Notes: a model not told the origin generated them from the letters alone. Positions 28,423 through 42,535 are shown, counted from the first letter of the stretch. The stretch: 64,000 nucleotides of DNA from Stutzerimonas stutzeri (GCF_024448715.1 NZ_JAMOHZ010000007.1:223171-287170), one strand, 5' to 3'. Program-made: numbers and translations.

Positions 28423-29031
28423 ATGATCAAGCTGACCCCTCGCCAGTCGGAAATCCTCGCCCTCATCAAGCGTTGCCTTGAAGAAAACGGCTATCCACCT
28501 ACGCGTGCGGAGATCGCTCAGGAGCTGGGTTTCAAATCGCCCAATGCAGCTGAGGAGCACCTTAGGGCATTGGCCAACAAAGGCGCTATCGAGATGACGC
28601 CCGGCGCCTCGCGCGGGATACGTATTCCAGGCTTCGAACCTGCCGCCGAAGAGAGCGGTTTACCCGTCATTGGACGAGTAGCAGCCGGCGCGCCAATTCT
28701 TGCCCAGCAAAACGTCGAAGACTCCTGCCAGATCAACCCGGCATTCTTCCACCCCAAAGCCGACTATCTGTTACGTGTGCGTGGTATGAGCATGAAGGAT
28801 ATCGGCATCTTCGATGGTGATTTGCTCGCCGTTCATACCACGCGTGAAGCACGCAATGGCCAAGTCGTCGTGGCTCGGATCGATGATGAGGTGACGGTGA
28901 AGCGCTTCAAGCGCGAAGGCGACAAGGTCTGGCTGCTGGCTGAGAACCCCGAGTTTGCCCCCATCGAAGTGGATCTCAAACAACAAGAACTGGTTATCGA
29001 AGGCTTGAGTGTCGGCGTGATTCGCCGCTAA
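28423..29031 (+). CDS. lexA: LexA repressor
   Basis: A 202-residue SOS repressor. It has an N-terminal winged helix ('[20 protein letters not shown]', '[20 protein letters not shown]') and a C-terminal S24 self-cleavage domain. The scissile bond is A88-G89 in '[10 protein letters not shown]', the catalytic serine S123 is in 'RGMSMKDIG', and the lysine K160 is in '[10 protein letters not shown]'. RecA-stimulated cleavage derepresses the SOS genes. sulA follows after 10 bases in the same operon. Confidence 0.97.
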   Translation: MIKLTPRQSEILALIKRCLEENGYPPTRAEIAQELGFKSPNAAEEHLRALANKGAIEMTPGASRGIRIPGFEPAAEESGLPVIGRVAAGAPILAQQNVEDSCQINPAFFHPKADYLLRVRGMSMKDIGIFDGDLLAVHTTREARNGQVVVARIDDEVTVKRFKREGDKVWLLAENPEFAPIEVDLKQQELVIEGLSVGVIRR

Positions 29032-29041
29032 GGAGAGGTTC

Positions 29042-29524
29042 ATGCAGTATCAACCCCAACCCACCGCAGGCAAACCACCGCAGCTTTCTTTATTCGAAGG
29101 GCTGATCGCCCATCGATTGACACCGTTCGGAGAAATGGCCTGCGCCACCCCGCAGCCCGCCGACGATTGGCTGAGCGAAATGACCTTGAGCGGCAGCGGT
29201 GGTCATTGCCGTCTGTTGCTCGCCCCGATCCTGCGCGAGCTCAGTGAGGCGGCTGACACACGCTGGCTGACTCTGATCGCGCCGCCTGCATCGTTGTCGC
29301 AAAGCTGGCTACGGGAAACCGGGCTCAACCGCGACCGTATCCTGTTATTGCAGGCCCGCGAGACCCAAGGTGCACTGGAATTGGCGTGCAAGGCACTGAT
29401 GTCAGGCTGCAGCCATACGGTGATTACCTGGTTGGGACGTCTCGACAGGACCAGCCGGCTGAAACTGCGCGCTGCGGCCGATCAGGGCAACGCGCAAAGC
29501 CTGAATGTACGTATGGGTAACTGA
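29042..29524 (+). CDS. sulA: SulA cell-division inhibitor
   Basis: A 160-residue SOS-induced FtsZ inhibitor. The central part ('GGHCRLLLAPILRELSE', 'TRWLTLIAPPASLSQSWLRE') and the C-terminal 'KALMSGCSHTVITWLG' match Pseudomonas SulA and the RecA-like fold of the family. It has an AAGGAGAGG ribosome-binding site and sits directly behind lexA, so it is controlled by the lexA SOS boxes. Confidence 0.93.
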   Translation: MQYQPQPTAGKPPQLSLFEGLIAHRLTPFGEMACATPQPADDWLSEMTLSGSGGHCRLLLAPILRELSEAADTRWLTLIAPPASLSQSWLRETGLNRDRILLLQARETQGALELACKALMSGCSHTVITWLGRLDRTSRLKLRAAADQGNAQSLNVRMGN

Positions 29525-29598
29525 ACCGTCTGATCTATCCGGCACATGGAAGTGCCGAAAAAACCCGCCCAGCCGCAATGGCAACCAGGCGATTCGCA

Positions 29599-29832
29599 TC
29601 AGTGCAGCACGTGCGGCTCCTCTTCCCGCTCGAATTCCCCTTCCGATACTCGCCCTGCCATCTGCACACCGACGCTGAACATTGCTTTGGCAATTTCGAC
29701 ATGCTGCCCCTGCAGGAACTCCTTGGCATCGTCAGAGAAATCCAATGTGGCCAGCACACCTTCGTCCTCAGCGCGACGCAGCACAATGCTGCCATCGGGT
29801 AGCTCGACGATTTCCAGAAAAGACGTTGGCAT
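29599..29832 (-). CDS. Conserved small hypothetical protein (PA3009-like position)
   Basis: A 77-residue acidic protein, MPTSFLEIVELPDGSIVLRR..., with a charged tail (EREEEPHVLH). No catalytic motif or signal peptide is seen. The place next to sulA matches the small hypothetical gene PA3009 of P. aeruginosa. It is convergent with lexA-sulA. A GGGGAGCA stretch before the ATG may serve as ribosome-binding site. Confidence 0.7.
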   Translation of the reverse strand: MPTSFLEIVELPDGSIVLRRAEDEGVLATLDFSDDAKEFLQGQHVEIAKAMFSVGVQMAGRVSEGEFEREEEPHVLH

Positions 29833-30011
29833 GAGTCTGCTCCCCGTGAAAGGCGCGCATTGTACCAGCCGGTCAGAATGCAGACAGCCCTTGGCTTGAT
29901 ACGAGCGGCGGTATGCAAATGCACCACAGCGCCACTACACAGTAGGATGGCGTCTCATCGCGGTCTGGACAGCAATCGGGGCCGCGCCATTCGCTTCAAG
30001 GAAGCTGCCGA

Positions 30012-30866
30012 ATGACCGCCAGAACGTTGCTGCTGACAGCATTGGCCATGCTTGCTTTCGCAGGCAACTCACTGCTTTGCCGTGCTGCATTGCGTGACAG
30101 CCAGATCGACCCTGCCAGCTTTACCGCGTTGCGCCTGCTGGCAGGAGCCCTGATGCTGTGGCTGCTGTTGTTCCTGCGTAAAGGATCTTCAGCGAAGTCC
30201 GGCAGCTGGTACGGCGCCGTGGCGCTCTTCGTCTATGCGGCAGCCTTCTCGTACGCCTACCTGCATCTCGATGCCGGTGCCGGCGCGCTACTGCTGTTCG
30301 GTGCAGTGCAGTTGAGCATGATTGCCTGGGGGCTAATCAGAGGGGAGCGGCTGCATCGCCTGCAAGTGGTTGGGCTGCTTTTGGCAGGAGGGGGGCTGGT
30401 CGCGCTTCTTCTGCCCGGTACGAGCACACCGCCTGTATCGGCTTCGTTGCTGATGGTGCTGTCGGGCATCGCCTGGGGCGCGTACTCGCTTTTGGGAAGA
30501 GGAACACCAGATCCGTTGGCCGCGACAGCTGGAAACTTCATCCGCACGCTACCGATTGCGGCTGTGCTTTGCCTGCTGGCGTTGGCCTGGCTGGAGTGGG
30601 ATACGGCCGGTGTGATCTATGCGCTCCTATCCGGTGGGCTGATGTCCGGTATCGGCTATGCCATTTGGTACGCCGCGTTGCCCGGCCTCGCAGCCATACA
30701 GGCTGCGAGCGTGCAACTGAGCGTGCCCCTTATCACTGCGCTGGCTGGTAGTTTGCTCTTGGGGGAAACCCTGACCGGCCGCCTGTTGCTCGTCGGCCTC
30801 GCGATCCTGGGCGGTATCGCCTTGGTCCTGCGGGTCAAGCACAAGGTTCCAGCCAGAACCGAATAG
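30012..30866 (+). CDS. EamA/DMT-family transporter
   Basis: A 284-residue inner-membrane protein with ten hydrophobic spans arranged as two EamA repeats (first from 'LLTALAMLAFAGNSLLCRAAL', second from 'ASLLMVLSGIAWGAYSLLGRG'). Members export amino acids or other metabolites, but the substrate cannot be told. It stands alone between two minus-strand genes. Confidence 0.88.
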   Translation: MTARTLLLTALAMLAFAGNSLLCRAALRDSQIDPASFTALRLLAGALMLWLLLFLRKGSSAKSGSWYGAVALFVYAAAFSYAYLHLDAGAGALLLFGAVQLSMIAWGLIRGERLHRLQVVGLLLAGGGLVALLLPGTSTPPVSASLLMVLSGIAWGAYSLLGRGTPDPLAATAGNFIRTLPIAAVLCLLALAWLEWDTAGVIYALLSGGLMSGIGYAIWYAALPGLAAIQAASVQLSVPLITALAGSLLLGETLTGRLLLVGLAILGGIALVLRVKHKVPARTE

Positions 30867-30890
30867 CCAAACGCTTTCTCGCTTAGGCGC

Positions 30891-31406
30891 TTACCATTCG
30901 GTAAGCGATTCCCGAAAACGCAGCGCCAGGGCCTTCATGTTCTGCCGCCAAGATTCCACTTCGGCATGTGTCGGTACGGGCGCTTCCTCGCCCACGCTGA
31001 CCGCCTCGATCAACGGCATGGCTGGGTCGGTCTTCGCCTTGACGGGCGCCCGAGGAGGCTCGAAGAGTGCCATATGGGCCTGCAGCAATCGCGCAAGCCA
31101 GGTCTCGGAATGTTCGGCCAACTCGATCAACTCAGCCAGCTCCGGACTCGGCGATGAGTTCTGCGAACGCGAAAGCAGTAATTCTGCGCGCGGCGCGTTC
31201 GCACCCGGTAGGCGATAGTAGCCGGCAATCTCGTGGCATAGCCCCAGCAGCGCGCCGTACAGATGGAACAGACTGGCTTCGCGCTCCGCCTGGATCAATC
31301 CTGGGGCATTCAGCGCGCCTTTTTCCTCGGCCCGTCGCCAGTTCTCAAGCGCCAGTCCGGCAAAATAGATTTTCTGATTGGTTCGGGTGTACAGCTCGTG
31401 AGCCAT
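30891..31406 (-). CDS. DUF6586 family protein (PA3010-like)
   Basis: A 171-residue cytoplasmic helical protein starting MAHELYTRTNQKIYFAG, with no known function. It occupies the place of PA3010 next to topA. The start at 31406 was chosen because it gives the usual 'xELYTRTNQK' N-terminus. A start at 31421 (MRTTAM) is possible. Neither has a strong ribosome-binding site. Confidence 0.75.
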   Translation of the reverse strand: MAHELYTRTNQKIYFAGLALENWRRAEEKGALNAPGLIQAEREASLFHLYGALLGLCHEIAGYYRLPGANAPRAELLLSRSQNSSPSPELAELIELAEHSETWLARLLQAHMALFEPPRAPVKAKTDPAMPLIEAVSVGEEAPVPTHAEVESWRQNMKALALRFRESLTEW

Positions 31407-31544
31407 GGCGGTCGTTCTCATAGATCAGCGGGTAGCCGGAAAGCAAAAGTATGGCGGCAGGTGCAGGAATCGCCAGCTGAACATCGAGACTGCGGCTGCT
31501 TTCCTTCCAGCCCACAGCCTCAAGCGCCCTTATCGGCTTTTAAC

Positions 31545-34154
31545 CTACTTGGTGCTTTTGTCTTCCACCTTCCACTTGCCGCCATCGAAGAACGCCTTCC
31601 AGCCCGTCGGTTTACCGTTGACCTCCGTCTGCACGTACTGCTCCTTGGTCTTGCGGCTGAAGCGGATAACGGCTGGGCGGCCTTCCGGATCTTTCTTTGG
31701 CGCATCGAGCAGGAAGTAGTACTTCGGATCGATCTCATCCTTGTGCGGAATGAGCTCCTGCACCAGCGGCGCACGTGTCTCGCGGTTTTTTGGGAACTGA
31801 CTGGCTGCCAGGAACAGGCCCGATGCACCGTCGCGCAGCACGTAAGTATCGTCGACCTTCTCGCACTTGAGTTCCGGCATCTTCACCGCATCCATTTTCG
31901 GCGGTGCCGCCTCGCCGCTTCTGAGCAACTTACGTGTGTTCTTGCACTCGGCGTTGGTGCAACCAAAAAACTTGCCGAAGCGGCCCGTCTTGAGCTGCAT
32001 CTCGCTGCCGCACTTGTCGCACTCGAGACTCGGGCCTTCGTAGCCCTTGATGCGGTACTGGCCTTGCTCGATCTCGTAACCGGTGCAGTCGGGGTTGTTG
32101 CCGCAAATGTGCAGTTTGCGGGTTTCGTCCAGCAGATAGGCATCCATCGCCGTGCTGCAGATCGGGCAGCGATGCTTGCCAAGCAACACACGCGACTCGG
32201 ACTCGCCCTCATCGTCGGCAGCAATCTCGTCGCCCGGTATCAGGTTGACCGTCGACTTGCAGCGTTCTTTCGGCGGTAGGCTGTAACCGGAGCAGCCAAG
32301 GAACACGCCGGTGGAAGCGGTACGGATCATCATCGGCCGGCCACACACCTTGCATGGAATATCGGTCAGGGTTGGCTGGTTGGCACGCATGCCGGTATCG
32401 CTGGATTCGGCGACTTCCAGTTTCTTGCGGAAATCACCATAGAACTCGTCGAGCACGTGCTTCCACTCGCGCTCGCCCTGAGCGACATCGTCGAGATTCT
32501 CTTCCATCCCGGCGGTGAAGCCATAGTCCATCAGGTTGTTGAAGCTTTCCGAGAGGCGCTCGGTAACGATGTCGCCCATCTTTTCCGAATAGAACCGGCG
32601 GTTATGCAGGGAAACATAGCCGCGGTCCTGGATCGTCGAGATGATCGCTGCATAGGTCGACGGACGACCGATACCGCGCTTTTCCATCTCCTTGACCAGG
32701 CTTGCTTCGGAGTAACGTGCCGGCGGCTTGGTGAAATGCTGGCTTGGGTCGAGCTTGATCAGCTTCAGCCCGTCACCCTTGTTCATATCCGGCAATACGT
32801 CGTCTTCACCGCTCTTGCTCTGCTGCGGCATGACCTTGGTGTAACCGTCGAACTTGAGAATGCGACCCTTGGCACGCAGCTCGTAATTACCCGCCGTCAC
32901 GGTCACGCTGGTGGACAGGTACTGCGCCGGCGGCATCTGGCAGGCCACGAACTGGCGCCAGATCAGATCGTAAAGGCGCTCTGCGTCGCGCTCCATGCCG
33001 GAAAGCTGCGTCGGGCGCAGGTTGACGTCCGAAGGGCGAATCGCCTCGTGCGCTTCCTGCGCGCCTTCCTTGCTGGAGTAGAAGTTAGGCTTCTCCGGCA
33101 GGTACTTATTGCCGAACTCATCTTCGATGAAGCCGCGAACCATGGCCAGCGCATCGGCCGATAGGTTGGTCGAGTCGGTACGCATGTAAGTGATGTAGCC
33201 CGCTTCGTAAAGCCGCTGCGCCATCATCATGGTCTTCTTCACGCCGAAACCGAGCCGGTTGCTCGCCGCCTGCTGCAGGGTCGAGGTGATGAACGGTGCA
33301 GAAGGCTTGCTGCTGGTTGGCTTGTCTTCACGCTTGGTGACGCTGTAGCTCGAATCCTTGAGCTGCTCGAGCGCAGCCATGGCATGGGCTTCGTTGAGTG
33401 GCTTGAAGGCTTCGCCGTTCTCGCGGGAAACCTCGAATCGCACCTTGGCATCGCCAGCCGTGGCGAGATCGGCGTGCACTTCCCAATACTCTTCCGGGAC
33501 GAACGCACGAATTTCACGCTCGCGCTCAACCACCAGTTTCACGGCAACCGACTGTACCCGACCGGCCGAAAGCCCACGTGCGATCTTGGACCACAGCAAT
33601 GGCGAGACCATATAGCCCACCACGCGATCGAGAAAGCGCCGCGCCTGTTGGGCGTTGACCCGATTGATATCGAGATCGCCCGGCTTGGAGAACGCTTCCT
33701 GAATCGCTTTCTTGGTGATCTCGTTGAACACAACGCGCTTGTAGCGGCTGTCTTCGCCGCCGATCGATTCGCGCAGGTGCCAGGCGATCGCCTCCCCCTC
33801 TCTATCCAAGTCGGTCGCGAGATAGATGGTGTCGGCTTCCTTGGCCAGTCGACGCAGCTCGTCGATCACTTTTTCCTTGCCCGGCAGGATTTCATACTTG
33901 GCTTTCCAGCCATGTTCCGGATCGACGCCCATACGGGTGAACAACTGGCGCTTGGCCTTTTCCTTGGGCGAGAGCGCAGGTGCCTCGGCAGCCGCAGCCT
34001 TGCCACGCTTGGCCGGCTCGCGAGTACCAGAACCGCTGGTAGGAAGGTCGCGGATGTGGCCGATACTCGACTTCACCACGTACTGGTTGCCCAAATACTT
34101 GTTGATTGTCTTGGCCTTGGCCGGTGATTCCACGATGACCAGCGATTTACCCAT
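31545..34154 (-). CDS. topA: DNA topoisomerase I
   Basis: An 869-residue type IA topoisomerase, the normal Pseudomonas length. The Toprim domain is at the N-terminus ('[19 protein letters not shown]' to '[15 protein letters not shown]', with the DxD metal residues). The active tyrosine is in '[14 protein letters not shown]'. Three C-terminal four-cysteine zinc ribbons follow ('CKVCGRPM...C...C', 'CPICSTAM...C...C', 'CDKCGSEM...C...C'). It relaxes negative supercoils. The start at 34154 ([10 protein letters not shown]) is the family start. Upstream in-frame sequence to 34316 is not coding. Confidence 0.97.
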   Translation of the reverse strand: MGKSLVIVESPAKAKTINKYLGNQYVVKSSIGHIRDLPTSGSGTREPAKRGKAAAAEAPALSPKEKAKRQLFTRMGVDPEHGWKAKYEILPGKEKVIDELRRLAKEADTIYLATDLDREGEAIAWHLRESIGGEDSRYKRVVFNEITKKAIQEAFSKPGDLDINRVNAQQARRFLDRVVGYMVSPLLWSKIARGLSAGRVQSVAVKLVVEREREIRAFVPEEYWEVHADLATAGDAKVRFEVSRENGEAFKPLNEAHAMAALEQLKDSSYSVTKREDKPTSSKPSAPFITSTLQQAASNRLGFGVKKTMMMAQRLYEAGYITYMRTDSTNLSADALAMVRGFIEDEFGNKYLPEKPNFYSSKEGAQEAHEAIRPSDVNLRPTQLSGMERDAERLYDLIWRQFVACQMPPAQYLSTSVTVTAGNYELRAKGRILKFDGYTKVMPQQSKSGEDDVLPDMNKGDGLKLIKLDPSQHFTKPPARYSEASLVKEMEKRGIGRPSTYAAIISTIQDRGYVSLHNRRFYSEKMGDIVTERLSESFNNLMDYGFTAGMEENLDDVAQGEREWKHVLDEFYGDFRKKLEVAESSDTGMRANQPTLTDIPCKVCGRPMMIRTASTGVFLGCSGYSLPPKERCKSTVNLIPGDEIAADDEGESESRVLLGKHRCPICSTAMDAYLLDETRKLHICGNNPDCTGYEIEQGQYRIKGYEGPSLECDKCGSEMQLKTGRFGKFFGCTNAECKNTRKLLRSGEAAPPKMDAVKMPELKCEKVDDTYVLRDGASGLFLAASQFPKNRETRAPLVQELIPHKDEIDPKYYFLLDAPKKDPEGRPAVIRFSRKTKEQYVQTEVNGKPTGWKAFFDGGKWKVEDKSTK

Positions 34155-34465
34155 GGAGAGGAGAGTTCCTGAATCGAGAGGTGAACTGAGAAATTTGATC
34201 GGCAGTGCGTAACGTCGTATGCGATGCGCAGGCTGCCAGAAAGAAGCGAAGCAGCACGTTCCAGAGCTGCACAGAGCACTCGTATGCTCCGGAAAATCCT
34301 TCGTATCCACGGTCAAAATCCGTTGGCAGCATCACTGCCTAATGTTTTTGTACCGTCCGAAACAGAGTGGAGTCGCTTTCACTCTGTCCGAAAAGCACCG
34401 CTATATATAGTGGCGGTAGAGCTGAGGTCAAGCGCAAGGGTTAAGCCAGCTTGCCCAAACAGCGC
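34155..34465. other. Intergenic region upstream of topA
   Basis: 311 bases, moderately AT-rich, with no supported gene. It should carry the topA promoter on the minus strand. A TATATATAG run at 34401-34409 was noted, but no clear -35/-10 pair could be assigned. Confidence 0.4.
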
Positions 34466-34693
34466 TTAAAAACGGCTGGGTTCGGCTTCAATCAGAGCGA
34501 AACGGGGAAGCGTTTCGCCATCGACTTCTACCGTTTCGGTGAACATTGAAAGCGGGCGTACCCAAAGGCCGAAATCCCCGTATAGCGCCTGATAGAACAC
34601 CACGGATTCTTCTGTCTCGGAATGTCTGGCGACCGCATATACCCGATACTCGGGTCCCTTATAGTGACGATAACGACCGGGCGTAACCTGCAT
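34466..34693 (-). CDS. DUF1653 protein (PA3012-like)
   Basis: A 75-residue protein matching the DUF1653 family: 'PGRYRHYKGPEYRVYAVARH' and 'WVRPLSMFTETVEVDG'. The family has an SH3-like fold and unknown role. It lies between fadA and topA as in P. aeruginosa. Confidence 0.85.
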   Translation of the reverse strand: MQVTPGRYRHYKGPEYRVYAVARHSETEESVVFYQALYGDFGLWVRPLSMFTETVEVDGETLPRFALIEAEPSRF

Positions 34694-34724
34694 GACTACT
34701 GCCTCTGGAAAAACAACTACCTAT

Positions 34725-34754
34725 AAAAATGAAAACCGGGGCACGAGGCCCCGG
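34725..34754 (-). terminator. Rho-independent terminator of fadBA
   Basis: On the minus strand a 7-bp GC stem (CCGGGGC / GCCCCGG, loop of 5) is followed by TTTTCATTTTT. It lies 20 bases after the fadA stop. Confidence 0.9.
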
Positions 34755-34773
34755 CTTCCTTGTCCCGAACAGC

Positions 34774-35955
<1,182 letters not shown>

Positions 35956-35966
35956 CTATTCCTCGA

Positions 35967-38570
<2,604 letters not shown>

Positions 38571-40604
38571 ATGTCCGCCCCCATTGCCCGAGTCGATAAC
38601 GGCCAAGACCCATACAAGTGGCTGGAAAATCGCGACGCGCCCGACGTGCTCGATTACCTGAAGGCTGAAAACGCCTATCTGGAAAGTCAGCTCGTTGATC
38701 AGGCCGAGTTACGCGAGGCGCTGTTTCAGGAGATCAAAGGGCGCATCCGCGAGACCGACCTTTCACTGCCCTCGCCGTGGGGGCCTTGGCTCTATTACCA
38801 GCGCACTACCGCAGGTGATGAATATCCACGCCATTACCGCTGCCCACGACCGATGGACGGCTCGTTCAGCGTGGACGAGAACGCCGAACAATTGTTGCTC
38901 GACCCCAACGAACTGGCGGCAGGCGGCTTTCTCTCGCTCGGCGCATTCAGCGTCAGCCAGGACCACAGCAAGCTGGCTTACAGCCTCGACACCCAGGGCG
39001 ACGAGATCTACCGGTTATTCGTAAAGGATCTCGCTACGGGTGAAGTCACCGCCCTGCCTTTCGATGATTGCGACGGCAGCATGACCTGGGCCAACGACCA
39101 TCAAACCTTGTTTTTTGGCGAACTCGACGACACCCACCGCCCGCACAAAATCTACCGTCATCGCCTTGGCGAAACGGACTGCACAGAGGTGTATCACGAT
39201 CCCGACGGCCGCTACTTCGTCCACTGCTATCGGGCCAGCTCCGAGCGTCAGCTAATAATTCTGTCCAACAGCAAAACCACCAGCGAAGCCTGGGTGCTTT
39301 CGGCCGATGAGCCCGACGGCCGCTGGGTTTGCCTGGCACCGCGCCAGGAAGATCACGAGTATTACCCCGATCACGGGCTGCTCGACGGCCAGTGGAGCTG
39401 GATCGTTCGCAGCAACCAGACCGGAATCAACTTCGCGCTATATCAAGCGCCTGAGAGCACACCGCAGCGCGAGCATTGGAAAGAACTGATCGCTCACCGG
39501 GAAATGGTGATGCTCGAAGACGTCAGCCTGAATGCCAGCGCCATCACGCTCAGCCTGCGCGAGTCCGGCCTGCCGATTGTCGAGGTCCGGCCGCAGGGCA
39601 CCGCACCTTATCGTGTGCAGCTACCGGATGCGGCTTACAGCCTGCACGTGCACAACACCCTTGAGTTCGACAGCGCCGTCATCCGCCTGCGCTATGAGGC
39701 GCTCAATCGCCCCGCGCAGATTCGGCAGTTGAATCTGGCCGATGGCGAACAGAAGGTACTCAAGGAAACCCCTGTCGAAGGCCCCTTCGATGCCGACGCC
39801 TACGAAAGCCGTCGAATCTGGGTAACCGCAGCAGACGGAACCCAGGTGCCGATCAGCCTGGTCGGCCGTCGCGAAACCTTCGGCAAGCCCGCCCCGCTTT
39901 ATCTCTATGGCTACGGCGCCTATGGCCACAGCCTGGATCCCTGGTTTTCCCACGCACGGCTATCGTTGCTCGACCGTGGCTTCGTCTTCGCCATCGCCCA
40001 TGTACGCGGCGGCGGCGATCTAGGCGAGGCCTGGTATCGCGCCGGCAAGCTGGAGCACAAACCGAATACCTTCAGCGACTTCATTGCCTGCGCGGAAAAG
40101 CTGATCGCCGATGGCTACACATCACCGCAACAGCTGGCTATCAGCGGCGGCAGTGCTGGCGGCCTGCTGATCGGTGCCGTGCTCAATCTGCGCCCGGACC
40201 TGTTCGGCGCGGCAATCGCCGAAGTGCCTTTTGTTGACGTATTGAACACCATGCTCAACGCCGACCTACCATTGACTGTTACCGAGTACGACGAATGGGG
40301 TGATCCGAACCTCCCGGATGTGCGTGCGCGCATCAAGGCTTACGCGCCGTACGAAAATATCCGCACCCAGGATTATCCAGCGCTGCTCGCCGTCGCCGGT
40401 TACAACGATAGCCGGGTGCAGTACTGGGAAGCGGCGAAATGGGTGGCCAAGCTGCGCGCTAGCAAGACTGACGACAACCTTCTTCTGCTCAAGACGGAAT
40501 TCGGCGCCGGTCACGGGGGCATGAGTGGGCGCTATCAGGCACTCAAGGATGTCGCGCTGGAATATGCGTTCGTGCTTAAGGTGTTCGGAATGGCGGCGCG
40601 CTAA
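38571..40604 (+). CDS. Prolyl oligopeptidase family peptidase (oligopeptidase B-like)
   Basis: A 677-residue S9A serine peptidase. An N-terminal beta-propeller (about residues 70-400) is followed by an alpha/beta-hydrolase domain with the nucleophile serine in 'ISGGSAGGLLIGAVLN'. An acid aspartate lies near 'VAGYNDSRVQYWEA' and the histidine is in 'GAGHGGMSGRY'. 'HVRGGGDLGEAWY' is typical of oligopeptidase B (PtrB), which cuts small peptides after basic residues in the cytoplasm. It has no signal peptide and a GGAG upstream. Confidence 0.9.
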   Translation: MSAPIARVDNGQDPYKWLENRDAPDVLDYLKAENAYLESQLVDQAELREALFQEIKGRIRETDLSLPSPWGPWLYYQRTTAGDEYPRHYRCPRPMDGSFSVDENAEQLLLDPNELAAGGFLSLGAFSVSQDHSKLAYSLDTQGDEIYRLFVKDLATGEVTALPFDDCDGSMTWANDHQTLFFGELDDTHRPHKIYRHRLGETDCTEVYHDPDGRYFVHCYRASSERQLIILSNSKTTSEAWVLSADEPDGRWVCLAPRQEDHEYYPDHGLLDGQWSWIVRSNQTGINFALYQAPESTPQREHWKELIAHREMVMLEDVSLNASAITLSLRESGLPIVEVRPQGTAPYRVQLPDAAYSLHVHNTLEFDSAVIRLRYEALNRPAQIRQLNLADGEQKVLKETPVEGPFDADAYESRRIWVTAADGTQVPISLVGRRETFGKPAPLYLYGYGAYGHSLDPWFSHARLSLLDRGFVFAIAHVRGGGDLGEAWYRAGKLEHKPNTFSDFIACAEKLIADGYTSPQQLAISGGSAGGLLIGAVLNLRPDLFGAAIAEVPFVDVLNTMLNADLPLTVTEYDEWGDPNLPDVRARIKAYAPYENIRTQDYPALLAVAGYNDSRVQYWEAAKWVAKLRASKTDDNLLLLKTEFGAGHGGMSGRYQALKDVALEYAFVLKVFGMAAR

Positions 40605-40610
40605 GGGTGA

Positions 40611-40637
40611 CGGGGTGGGCCTGCGTGGCGCACCCCG
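40611..40637. terminator. Possible terminator hairpin after the oligopeptidase gene
   Basis: CGGGGTG (40611-40617) pairs with CACCCCG (40631-40637), loop of 13, right after the stop codon. No U-tract follows, so it is only a candidate. Confidence 0.35.
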
Positions 40638-40732
40638 CAGTTATATGGCAGCGCAGATTGCCGACTTGCGGTGGGAACGGGCTCTAGGCGCCGGGGTCAT
40701 TTATTCACACCACTGTTTCGGAGTGATTACCC

Positions 40733-41095
40733 ATGAACAGGACATCGTCAAATCAGGCTTCGCAAAACGTGCACGGTTGGGAACGCGCAGCATCGATCGC
40801 TGGCGGGCTGTATTTCCTTGGCAAAGGGCTCGGACGTGGCGGCCTGGGCGGTCTGCTTCAACTCGCCATGGGCGGCATGGCGCTCGCGCGAGGAGTATCT
40901 GGCCACTGCGAAGCCAAACGGGTCCTCTGCGAGGTGAACGAGCAGGCAAAAATGGCCGAAGGCAATTCCCGCAGTATGCCGCTGGAGCGCAGCGAAACAG
41001 ACGAGGCACGCCTGAAGGCAAATGCTCAGGCAGCCACCGGAACCGCGACAGTGACTGGTAACGATTCGCTCACCAACCCACCGACCGGCATCTGA
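40733..41095 (+). CDS. DUF2892 family membrane protein
   Basis: A 120-residue protein. Residues 13-60 ('NVHGWERAASIAGGLYFLGK', glycine-rich, hydrophobic) match the DUF2892/YgaP-type two-helix membrane segment. The C-terminal half is polar and probably disordered. Function unknown. It stands alone, with a GGAGTG near the ATG. Confidence 0.7.
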   Translation: MNRTSSNQASQNVHGWERAASIAGGLYFLGKGLGRGGLGGLLQLAMGGMALARGVSGHCEAKRVLCEVNEQAKMAEGNSRSMPLERSETDEARLKANAQAATGTATVTGNDSLTNPPTGI

Positions 41096-41104
41096 CCGCT
41101 AGCC

Positions 41105-41128
41105 GGCGCGCTTCAGTGGGAGCGCGCC
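41105..41128. terminator. Hairpin after the DUF2892 gene
   Basis: A perfect 8-bp stem GGCGCGCT / AGCGCGCC with an 8-base loop, 10 bases after the stop. It lacks a U-tract. Confidence 0.4.
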
Positions 41129-41250
41129 CCGCGGTGATAACTTCTTGCCGCCCGCTTAAAGGTAAAATCTCCGCCCCAGAGTCGGGCCTCTCAAGAATCA
41201 AAACGGCCAAATTCGAAACCGAGCCGCTTTTCGTAAAGCGGCAGCATAGT

Positions 41251-42237
41251 TCAGTTGAGGGGCACCACGATCAAGCCGGCACGCTCGCCGATAGCGACAC
41301 TGGCCATCGGAAACAGAATTCGCGCGCCCAGCTCTTCGACCACCCAGCGCACTTCATCGCCATCCTCGGCCAGCAAGGTACCGGGCGATACGGGCGTGAA
41401 GTTGTCGATACCAGCCGGCAGACGCAGCACAAACTGTTCGCTGCGCTTGATAATTTCCCTGGCCAACCGGAACTTCATCAACGGTCGTACCGGTCTTTTC
41501 TGTGACGGCTCAGTCGCCTCGATCCAGCATTGTGCAGCTTGTAGAAACTCACCGAGGCAATCAGGCCAGACGCCGCCTGGCGCTTCTGCCACTTCCAGGG
41601 TAAAGGCCTCAGCGCCGTGGCGTATCGCCGTATGAGCACTGAAGGTCGAGGACGGCTTTTCCTGTAGCAGCACTGCATCAACCGCTGCACGCTGAAGGCG
41701 TTGTAGGCTTTCCTCAGAAACTTCGCGCCCAGCCACCCATGGGCACACGGCGAACTGCGGCAACTTCGATGCGCGCATGGCCGAATGTAGATCGTAGTGC
41801 CAGCGCCTGCGACCCGGATCATGAAAGAAACCCGTCACCAGCGCTTCCAACTGCGACGCGCGCCGCGCCTCTTCGCTCGAATCATCCTCGTGTGCACCGC
41901 AGAAGAGCCGATTCAGATCCCGGCCGATCAAACGCACGCCCTGACGCATCGCTGGCGCATTGCAGAACAACAGAAGCAAGCGCACACGAGGACAGATCTC
42001 GCCGCTCCCGATCGCCTGCACCAGGCGGTCAAGCAGTTCAATCGGGATAATTTCACAACCGTGGACACCAGCGGACAGCACCAGGTCCAAACCTGCGTCC
42101 AGGCCAGTAGCCGGCGTCACCTCAAGCGCGCCTTCGCCCAGCCATCGCAGCTTGGCTCCGTCAGTCGTCCATTGGACCTTCTCACGAGGCTCGCGCCCGG
42201 CCAGGGTCAGCTCCAGCAAACCACCGAGCGAGAGCAT
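41251..42237 (-). CDS. astE: Succinylglutamate desuccinylase (AstE/AruE)
   Basis: A 328-residue zinc carboxypeptidase-like enzyme that splits N-succinylglutamate into glutamate and succinate, the last step of the arginine succinyltransferase (AST) pathway. Zinc ligands are in 'SAGVHGCEIIPIELLD' (H, E) and 'YDLHSAMRASKLPQ' (H). The catalytic glutamate is expected in 'EAFTLEVAEAPGG'. The start at 42237 gives the family length and a 10-base gap to the gene before. The genes for the middle of the pathway are missing from this locus. Confidence 0.9.
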   Translation of the reverse strand: MLSLGGLLELTLAGREPREKVQWTTDGAKLRWLGEGALEVTPATGLDAGLDLVLSAGVHGCEIIPIELLDRLVQAIGSGEICPRVRLLLLFCNAPAMRQGVRLIGRDLNRLFCGAHEDDSSEEARRASQLEALVTGFFHDPGRRRWHYDLHSAMRASKLPQFAVCPWVAGREVSEESLQRLQRAAVDAVLLQEKPSSTFSAHTAIRHGAEAFTLEVAEAPGGVWPDCLGEFLQAAQCWIEATEPSQKRPVRPLMKFRLAREIIKRSEQFVLRLPAGIDNFTPVSPGTLLAEDGDEVRWVVEELGARILFPMASVAIGERAGLIVVPLN

Positions 42238-42247
42238 GTCGGCGCGA

Positions 42248-42535
42248 TCAGTGATCGTGGTTGCAGTCCGGTCCATGAACGTGATCATCGTCGGCGGACT
42301 CGACCGGTTCCATCTCGAGCTCGAGGCTGACCAGGTTAGTCGCGAGCGGACGCAGCAGCAGATTGGCGTATTCGGTGTCGCCATCTTCGACGTCGACGCC
42401 AATCATTAGCTGATTATTGCCGACCTGCTGAATCCAGACTTCACGGCCCTGCCACATAACGGCGAAGCGGGTGCAGGAGGTCTCCAGCTGAGTGCCGTCT
42501 ACGTCTTCCAAGATCAGTTGCAGGCTATCGCTCAT
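42248..42535 (-). CDS. Conserved protein between aruC and astE (PA0900-like), His-rich tail
   Basis: A 95-residue protein with no named domain. The body is a beta-rich stretch ('LQLILEDVDGTQLETSCTRF'). The last 11 residues, [11 protein letters not shown], are a potential metal-binding tail identical to the start of the SEC-C protein at 24323-24508. It sits where P. aeruginosa has PA0900, between AST genes. The start at 42535 (MSDSLQ) was chosen because GAGAAC lies about 8 bases upstream. MTMSDS at 42541 is possible. Confidence 0.75.
   Translation of the reverse strand: MSDSLQLILEDVDGTQLETSCTRFAVMWQGREVWIQQVGNNQLMIGVDVEDGDTEYANLLLRPLATNLVSLELEMEPVESADDDHVHGPDCNHDH

Noticed and set aside
29539..29566. 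GGCAC...GTGCC hairpin with an A-run after sulA
   Set aside because: The run is A on the plus strand, and the minus strand reads T before the stem, so it does not have terminator polarity for either neighbour.
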